Part shown: positions 63,301 through 64,000 of the stretch, piece by piece
How positions within the stretch are numbered: the first letter of the stretch is position 1
How the letters are laid out: every line of letters begins with the position of its first letter
From: Otis tarda
Taxonomy: Eukaryota > Chordata > Aves > Otidiformes > Otididae
NCBI GenBank assembly: GCA_026413225.1
Contig: CM048554.1
Span: 70,052,463 to 70,116,462, forward strand
Length of the DNA: 64,000 nt
Direction: 5' to 3'
Made by a program: the position numbers and the translations under genes
The notes under the pieces: generated by a model
Told to the model about the DNA's origin: nothing
Seen by the model: the letters and a program-made list of their open reading frames with translations, nothing else
Database searches by the model: none

Positions 63301-64000
63301 CTATATGCCTTCCACATTCAAGTGGAGAGCTTCCAACCACAGGAATAACAGGATGCTTCCATTAGGAATCGGCTGAGATTTATTTTTATTCAGTTCTATT
63401 CCTTCCACAATTCTAGCTTTTCTAGCAAACAAATGCCATTTCAAGGGGAAATAAAACAAATATTCCTCCAACCCTCACACGCTCATCTTCTTAAGCTTTT
63501 ACTAGCTCTCCGAGGTAAACAGCAAGCGCTTTTAGTGACAGTTTCTGAGTAATGATGGGGAAGAGCGAGGAGGTGGTTGAAAGCACCACTGGCTTCTTAA
63601 TGCAAACCCTTTTATACTACTCAGGGTACACGTGTTCAATCACTGCTTATGAAACAGCTTTGACAACACAGAGAGGAGCTTTTTGCTTGATGTTTGTTTA
63701 AGTGAGGCTGTATCTATTTTAGAAGCAATTGCTTTTATTTTACTTTTTTTTTTTTTTGTTAAACAGAAGCAACCCACGGTCTTAATAACAGATTAGTGGT
63801 GGCTGTCTTCTGTGGAGACTTCATTATCATGACTGCACTTGAGCTCTTCTGAGAAGATATTTGGAGAAAACCTAAGAAGGGTAGTAAAGAATTTATAATA
63901 ACTGAGCTTCCCAAGAAGAAGAACAAGCAAGACATATTACAAGAACACCATCCCCACTGAGGGACCTTTCTTTAAAATGTCAAAATCACATCATTGCACG
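60329..64000. other. Right-hand non-coding flank, nothing recognised
   Basis: Unique, increasingly AT-rich sequence. A strong plus-strand acceptor-like site (T-run, then GTTAAACAG at 63758-63766) is not followed by a recognisable coding exon. Confidence 0.55.

Noticed and set aside
63744-63766. Strong plus-strand splice-acceptor-like sequence
   Set aside because: A T-run followed by CAG is common by chance, and no coding or otherwise recognisable exon follows.

Overview
The window is avian nuclear DNA, mostly non-coding. This rests on at least nine fragments of the chicken-repeat-1 (CR1) LINE, several ending in the diagnostic ATTCTATG-type 3' repeats, and on three copies of one bird-type endogenous-retrovirus LTR. 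No bacterial-style gene organisation, tRNA, rRNA or CRISPR array is visible.

One host gene is recognisable. The minus strand carries both coding exons of a cAMP-dependent protein kinase inhibitor, best matched to PKIB. The ATG exon is at 17842-17668 and the terminal coding exon at 11941-11856, separated by a 5.7 kb intron. Splice phases fit and the joined protein is 77 residues, the usual PKI size. It keeps the pseudosubstrate core (F11, R16, R19-R20, A22) and a leucine-rich export signal. A possible poly(A) signal lies near 11.16 kb. Everything to the right of 17.84 kb is probably 5' non-coding introns or upstream DNA of this gene; I could not locate its promoter or 5' non-coding exons.

Layout: 1-4.5 kb, downstream flank with a decayed CR1. 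4.56-5.31 kb, a GC- and CpG-rich island with promoter-like motifs and no assigned gene. 5.3-11.1 kb, flank with an older CR1 and a conserved-looking AT-rich block. 11.1-17.8 kb, PKIB with an intronic LTR that itself contains a CR1 insertion. 17.8-40.9 kb, almost repeat-free AT-rich DNA. 40.9-60.3 kb, a repeat-rich stretch holding two further LTRs and five CR1 pieces (one the sliver abutting the 40.97 kb LTR). 60.3-64 kb, AT-rich sequence without recognised features.

All three LTRs read on the minus strand, the same direction as PKIB, so each could in principle supply a promoter or poly(A) signal to it. I did not find an undescribed multi-gene system. The items most worth checking are the PKIB gene model, the sense-oriented LTR set, the orphan CpG island and a few unexplained conserved-looking blocks.
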